Assembly (NCBI RefSeq): GCF_938020365.1
Contig: NZ_CALIIB010000106.1
Location: 1 to 9,200, forward strand
From: an uncultured Streptococcus sp.
GTDB lineage: Bacteria > Bacillota > Bacilli > Lactobacillales > Streptococcaceae
Length of the DNA: 9,200 nucleotides
Direction: 5' to 3'
Below the pieces are notes generated by a model. It ran no database searches. It was not told the origin of the DNA and saw only the letters and a program-made list of their open reading frames with translations. Each line of letters begins with the position of its first letter. Within the stretch, counting starts at the first letter, position 1. The translations under genes and the position numbers were made by a program. This document shows positions 5,972-9,200 of this stretch, one piece after another.

Positions 5972-6643
5972 TTAGCCTTGTGCGGCAATCATCACTAGAA
6001 TAGCAATGGCATTCCGCAACATATGGGCTAAAATTCCCATTTCCAAACGCTTAGTCTGGTGAACCACCCAAGCTAGAACGCCCCCCATACCAGCATAAAG
6101 GATAAAACTACCGATATTGGTCGGACCATGGAAAAAACCAAAAAGGATAGAACCAACCACCAAACCAATCAACTCATGCTGGGGAAATAGCTTTTTGGGA
6201 ATCAAACCACGGAAAAGAATCTCTTCCAAAATTGGTGCTGAAAAAACAGCTCCCACAACAAGCAAAATAACGGGCGTACTCTGAAATAAGTTCTGCAAAG
6301 CAGTTTGATTGGCTGTCGTTCCTGAAAGTTGGCCCTCTAGAACCATAATAATCGCAGCAAAAATACTAACTCCGAAAGTTATCAGATAGGATAATACCAA
6401 CCAAATCACTGATTTTAAATTAAAAAAACTAAAATCAAGGGTCAGCAGGCCTTCTTTTTTGGCCATTCGCAGGGCATAAAAAATAATCAGCAAATAAACC
6501 ATCAGGACAAGCAAGGTATATCCCATTGAAAAACTTTGATCTCGACCTTTGTAAAACTGAATCAGCACAAAAGGAACTTGAGTCTGTACAGCTAAAAATA
6601 AAGCCAATAAACTATATTCTACTTTTTGCAAAAAAATTTTCAT
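5972..6643 (-). CDS. CPBP family intramembrane metalloprotease (Abi-type)
   Basis: This 223-residue membrane protein has the three motifs of the CPBP family: EEILFR (Glu140, Glu141, Arg145), FGFFH (Phe168 to His172) and HMLRN (His207 to Asn211). Glutamates and histidines of this set form the proposed metal-dependent active site inside the membrane. Membrane segments lie at about 8-30, 41-60, 76-101, 124-139, 157-175, 178-195 and 203-219. Family members include eukaryotic CAAX prenyl proteases; in streptococci and lactobacilli many are linked to bacteriocin self-immunity, but no bacteriocin gene is seen here. The ATG at 6643 has AAAGGAGG five to six bases upstream. It has its own promoter and terminator, and the neighbouring gene encodes a divergent relative. 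The family is clear; the natural substrate is unknown. Confidence 0.92.
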   Translation of the reverse strand: MKIFLQKVEYSLLALFLAVQTQVPFVLIQFYKGRDQSFSMGYTLLVLMVYLLIIFYALRMAKKEGLLTLDFSFFNLKSVIWLVLSYLITFGVSIFAAIIMVLEGQLSGTTANQTALQNLFQSTPVILLVVGAVFSAPILEEILFRGLIPKKLFPQHELIGLVVGSILFGFFHGPTNIGSFILYAGMGGVLAWVVHQTKRLEMGILAHMLRNAIAILVMIAAQG

Positions 6644-6661
6644 TTTTTCCTCCTTTTACTT

Positions 6662-6690
6662 AGTATATCGAATTTTTCCCTTACTGTACA
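6662..6690 (-). promoter_or_regulatory. Promoter of the CPBP protease gene
   Basis: Minus strand TGTACA (6690-6685; four of six matches to TTGACA), 17 bases, then TATACT (6667-6662; five of six matches to TATAAT), 18 bases before the ATG at 6643. The short distance implies a 5' leader of only about a dozen bases, just enough for the AAAGGAGG site. The rest of the gap to the rpoC terminator (6691-6831) holds no gene or clear element that I can support. Confidence 0.7.
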
Positions 6691-6831
6691 GCTAAGAGCC
6701 ATGTAAAATCAAAAAATACGCCATCATGCTCACTAGGAAGCTCCTTCCCTAAGCTTTTGATTCAGTCTAGCAGAAAAAAGGAACGCTAAATTACCAATTT
6801 TTTATATCTTCACCAATGTAGTGCACCTAGC

Positions 6832-6862
6832 AAAAAAGGAAGAGAATACAAGATTCTCTTCC
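6832..6862 (-). terminator. Intrinsic terminator of rpoC
   Basis: Minus strand GGAAGAGAAT, loop CTTGT, ATTCTCTTCC, then TTTTTT: a perfect 10-bp stem with a six-base T run (6837-6832), 35 bases after the rpoC stop codon. This is a strong end for the rpoBC transcription unit. Confidence 0.95.
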
Positions 6863-6897
6863 TGATAGACTTTTATATTGTAAACTCAAGCAAGTTC

Positions 6898-9200
6898 TTA
6901 TGATTCTACGCTTGTTTCGACTTCTTCAGTCTCTGCTGTTTCCACAACTTCGTCAATAATTTCAACTTCATTGATTGCTTGTGGTTCCAAGTTACGGTAA
7001 CGAGCCATACCAGTACCAGCTGGGATAATCTTACCGATGATAACATTTTCCTTGAGTCCGAGCAGATGGTCTTTCTTACCGCGGATAGCAGCATCTGTCA
7101 GGACACGAGTTGTTTCCTGGAAGGAAGCTGCAGAAAGGAAGCTGTTCGTTTCAAGGGAAGCTTTGGTGATTCCCATGAGGACTGGGCGAGCTGTCGCAGG
7201 CACTCCGCCTGAGATAACCACATCACGGTTAGCATCTGTAAAGTCAGTGATATCCATAAGAGTTCCCATGAGGAGATCTGTATCACCTGGATCCATGACG
7301 CGTACCTTGCGAATCATTTGACGAACCATTACCTCAATGTGTTTGTCGCCGATTTCTACCCCTTGGCTGCGGTAAACTTTTTGTACTTCAGCAAGCAGGT
7401 AAGTTTCAACAGACAAGACATCACGGACAGCCAGCAAATGCTTAGGCTGGATAGAACCTTCGGTCAAGGCAGCACCGCGAGAGACTTGATCTCCCACTTC
7501 TACCTTCATGCGGGCTGTAAATGGCACCACATATTCACCTTCACCAGTTGCACCTGTAACAAAGACTTTCTTCGTACGAGTAGATGCATCTTCTTCAATA
7601 GCAGTAACTTCACCCTTAACTTCAGTGATGACCGCTTCCCCTTTCGGATTGCGGGCTTCAAAGATTTCTTGGACACGAGGAAGACCCTGAGTGATATCGG
7701 TATTAGAGGCAACCCCACCCGTGTGGAAGGTACGCATGGTCAGCTGTGTACCAGGTTCCCCGATAGATTGGGCAGCAATAGTTCCGACTGCTTCACCGAC
7801 TTCAACCGCATCACCCGTTGCCAAGTTGATACCGTAACAATGACGGCAGACACCGTGGCGAGTGTTACATGTAAATACGGAACGGATCGTCACTTCTTCC
7901 ACACCAGCATTGACAATCTCACGCGCCTTGTCTTCGGTAATCAATTCATTTGGACCGATGATAACTGCGCCAGTTTCTGGATGTTTAACCGTCTTCTTAG
8001 TGTAACGACCATTGAGACGTTCTTCCAGAGACTCGATCATTTCCTTGCCTTCTGTGATAGAAGTGATGAGCAAGCCGCGGTCTGTACCACAGTCGTCTTC
8101 ACGGATAATCACATCTTGAGCAACGTCAACCAGACGGCGAGTCAGGTAACCTGAGTCGGCAGTCTTGAGGGCCGTATCGGTCATACCTTTACGGGCTCCG
8201 TGTGTTGAGAAGAACATTTCCAATACAGACAGACCTTCACGGAAGTTTGAAAGGATTGGCAACTCCATGATACGTCCGTTTGGCGCAGCCATCAGACCAC
8301 GCATACCGGCAAGCTGTGAGAAGTTAGAGATGTTACCACGGGCTCCAGAGTCCATCATCATAACGATTGGGTTCTTCGGATCTTGGTTGGCAACCAAGCG
8401 TTTTTCCAATTTTTCACGGGCAGCACGCCACTCAGCTGTAACAGCATTGTAGCGTTCGTCATCAGTAATCATACCACGACGGAATTGCTTGGTGATTTGG
8501 TCCACGCGCTTGTGAGACTCTTCGATAATCTCTGCCTTGTCTTCTACGACTGGAATGTCGGCAATACCCACTGTCAAACCAGCCAGAGTAGAATGGTGGT
8601 AACCTAGGTCTTTCAAGCGGTCCAGTAGGGCAGATGTTTCTGTCGTACGGAAGCGTTTGAAGATTTCAGCGATGATATTTCCTAGATTTTTCTTCTTAAA
8701 CGGAATATTCAACTCTAGGGCTTCAATGGCAGACTTGATATCTTTACCTGGCTCCAAGAAGTATTTAGCTGGAACGCCTTCTATCAAGTTAGCATTGGTT
8801 GGCTCTTGCAGGTAAGGCAGCTCTTCTGGCATGATATCGTTGAAGAGGATCTTACCTACTGTAGTCATGAGGATCTTGTGTTTTTGATCTTCTGTCCATG
8901 GCTTATTGAGGCTATCTGTCGCGATACCTACACGAGTGTGCAAGTGGACATAGCCATTACGCAAGGCCATCACGGCTTCATCACGGTCTTTAAAGACCAT
9001 GCCTTCACCTTCACGACCTGCTTCTTCCATAGTCAAGTAGTAGTTACCCAAGACCATATCCTGAGATGGTGTTACAACTGGTTTTCCGTCTTTCGGATTC
9101 AAGATGTGCTCAGCAGCCAGCATGAGGATACGAGCTTCAGCCTGCGCTTCTTCAGACAATGGAACGTGGATGGCCATTTGGTCACCGTCAAAGTCGGCAT
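6898..9200 (-). CDS. rpoC: DNA-directed RNA polymerase subunit beta', C-terminal part (runs off right edge)
   Basis: About 766 C-terminal residues of the catalytic beta' subunit are visible. The frame enters at 9200 inside the universal catalytic motif: A-D-F-D-G-D-Q is encoded by 9198-9178, with the three aspartates that hold the active-site magnesium, and continues MAIHVPLS. Numbering from that methionine, the bridge helix is at about 326-350 (RKGMTDTALKTADSGYLTRR), the second zinc site is Cys363, Cys437, Cys444 and Cys447 (CNTRHGVCRHCYG), and the trigger loop is at about 461-489 (GTIAAQSIGEPGTQLTMRT). The protein ends in an acidic tail EVETSVES. No internal stop or frameshift is seen. Roughly the first 450 residues lie beyond the window. 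A 278-codon frame on the opposite strand (7318-8154) is an antisense shadow. Confidence 0.98.
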   Translation of the reverse strand, partial: ADFDGDQMAIHVPLSEEAQAEARILMLAAEHILNPKDGKPVVTPSQDMVLGNYYLTMEEAGREGEGMVFKDRDEAVMALRNGYVHLHTRVGIATDSLNKPWTEDQKHKILMTTVGKILFNDIMPEELPYLQEPTNANLIEGVPAKYFLEPGKDIKSAIEALELNIPFKKKNLGNIIAEIFKRFRTTETSALLDRLKDLGYHHSTLAGLTVGIADIPVVEDKAEIIEESHKRVDQITKQFRRGMITDDERYNAVTAEWRAAREKLEKRLVANQDPKNPIVMMMDSGARGNISNFSQLAGMRGLMAAPNGRIMELPILSNFREGLSVLEMFFSTHGARKGMTDTALKTADSGYLTRRLVDVAQDVIIREDDCGTDRGLLITSITEGKEMIESLEERLNGRYTKKTVKHPETGAVIIGPNELITEDKAREIVNAGVEEVTIRSVFTCNTRHGVCRHCYGINLATGDAVEVGEAVGTIAAQSIGEPGTQLTMRTFHTGGVASNTDITQGLPRVQEIFEARNPKGEAVITEVKGEVTAIEEDASTRTKKVFVTGATGEGEYVVPFTARMKVEVGDQVSRGAALTEGSIQPKHLLAVRDVLSVETYLLAEVQKVYRSQGVEIGDKHIEVMVRQMIRKVRVMDPGDTDLLMGTLMDITDFTDANRDVVISGGVPATARPVLMGITKASLETNSFLSAASFQETTRVLTDAAIRGKKDHLLGLKENVIIGKIIPAGTGMARYRNLEPQAINEVEIIDEVVETAETEEVETSVES

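Noticed and set aside
6692..6733. A 13-codon hydrophobic minus-strand frame (GTG start, AAGGAG seven bases upstream) between rpoC and the CPBP gene, resembling a short peptide pheromone.
   Set aside because: It ends just before the -35 box of the CPBP promoter, has no Rgg-type regulator nearby, lacks a recognisable pheromone ending, and its length is within chance.
6734..6752. A small hairpin GGAAG-GAG-CTTCC in the gap between rpoC and the CPBP gene.
   Set aside because: Only about six pairs, no T run on either strand, and no feature nearby that it would serve.
7318..8154. A 278-codon open frame on the plus strand.
   Set aside because: It lies wholly antisense to the highly conserved zinc-site and trigger-loop region of rpoC, has no sensible domain composition and no clear ribosome binding site. 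Long antisense frames are common opposite conserved, codon-biased genes.
1..9200. Mobile elements, BOX/RUP-type repeats, CRISPR arrays, prophage or toxin-antitoxin genes.
   Set aside because: None could be supported; the gene content is core chromosome and intergenic gaps are short and explained mainly by promoters and terminators.

Overview
This is a Gram-positive chromosomal window that reads as a Streptococcus, most likely of the mitis/sanguinis group. The folate gene order folP-folC-folE-folB/K matches the pneumococcal sulABCD order, folB and folK are fused as in pneumococcal sulD, most start codons have strong AGGAG-type ribosome binding sites, and RpoC ends in the short acidic tail seen in Firmicutes. 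The species call is an inference. Every convincing gene lies on the minus strand, so transcription runs from high to low coordinates.

Layout in transcription order: (1) rpoC, RNA polymerase beta' subunit, enters at 9200 in the middle of the catalytic NADFDGDQ motif and ends at 6898, followed by a strong intrinsic terminator. (2) 6643-5972 is a CPBP-family (Abi) membrane protease homologue with all three motifs, with its own promoter and terminator. (3) 5823-5194 is a second, divergent membrane protein that aligns with the first at its C-terminal end but has lost the EExxxR glutamates and the first histidine; it looks like a degenerate CPBP partner. (4) 5166-5008 is a promoter-like site followed by a structured leader with an intrinsic terminator directly in front of folP. 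(5) 5007-1336 is the folate operon: folP (dihydropteroate synthase), folC (dihydrofolate/folylpolyglutamate synthase), folE (GTP cyclohydrolase I) and a folB-folK fusion (dihydroneopterin aldolase plus HPPK). It ends in a hairpin terminator. (6) 1299-1 is the start of an ABC exporter operon: an unusual promoter with 11-bp-spaced direct repeats, a complete ATPase gene, and the first 177 residues of an ABC-2 type permease that runs off the left edge.

The folate genes carry four of the steps that convert GTP to folate. FolE makes dihydroneopterin triphosphate, FolB and FolK turn dihydroneopterin into its pyrophosphorylated hydroxymethyl form, FolP joins this to p-aminobenzoate, and FolC adds glutamate. 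The first three genes are packed with overlaps (4 bases folP/folC, 20 bases folC/folE), and 27 bases separate folE from folBK, so the enzymes are probably made from one message and partly translationally coupled.

Most of the window is ordinary housekeeping DNA. I found no mobile element, CRISPR array, tRNA or rRNA. The points most worth checking are the conditional-looking terminator and possible leader peptide in front of folP, the tandem of an intact and a catalytically degenerate CPBP protein, and the repeat-bearing promoter of the ABC operon.
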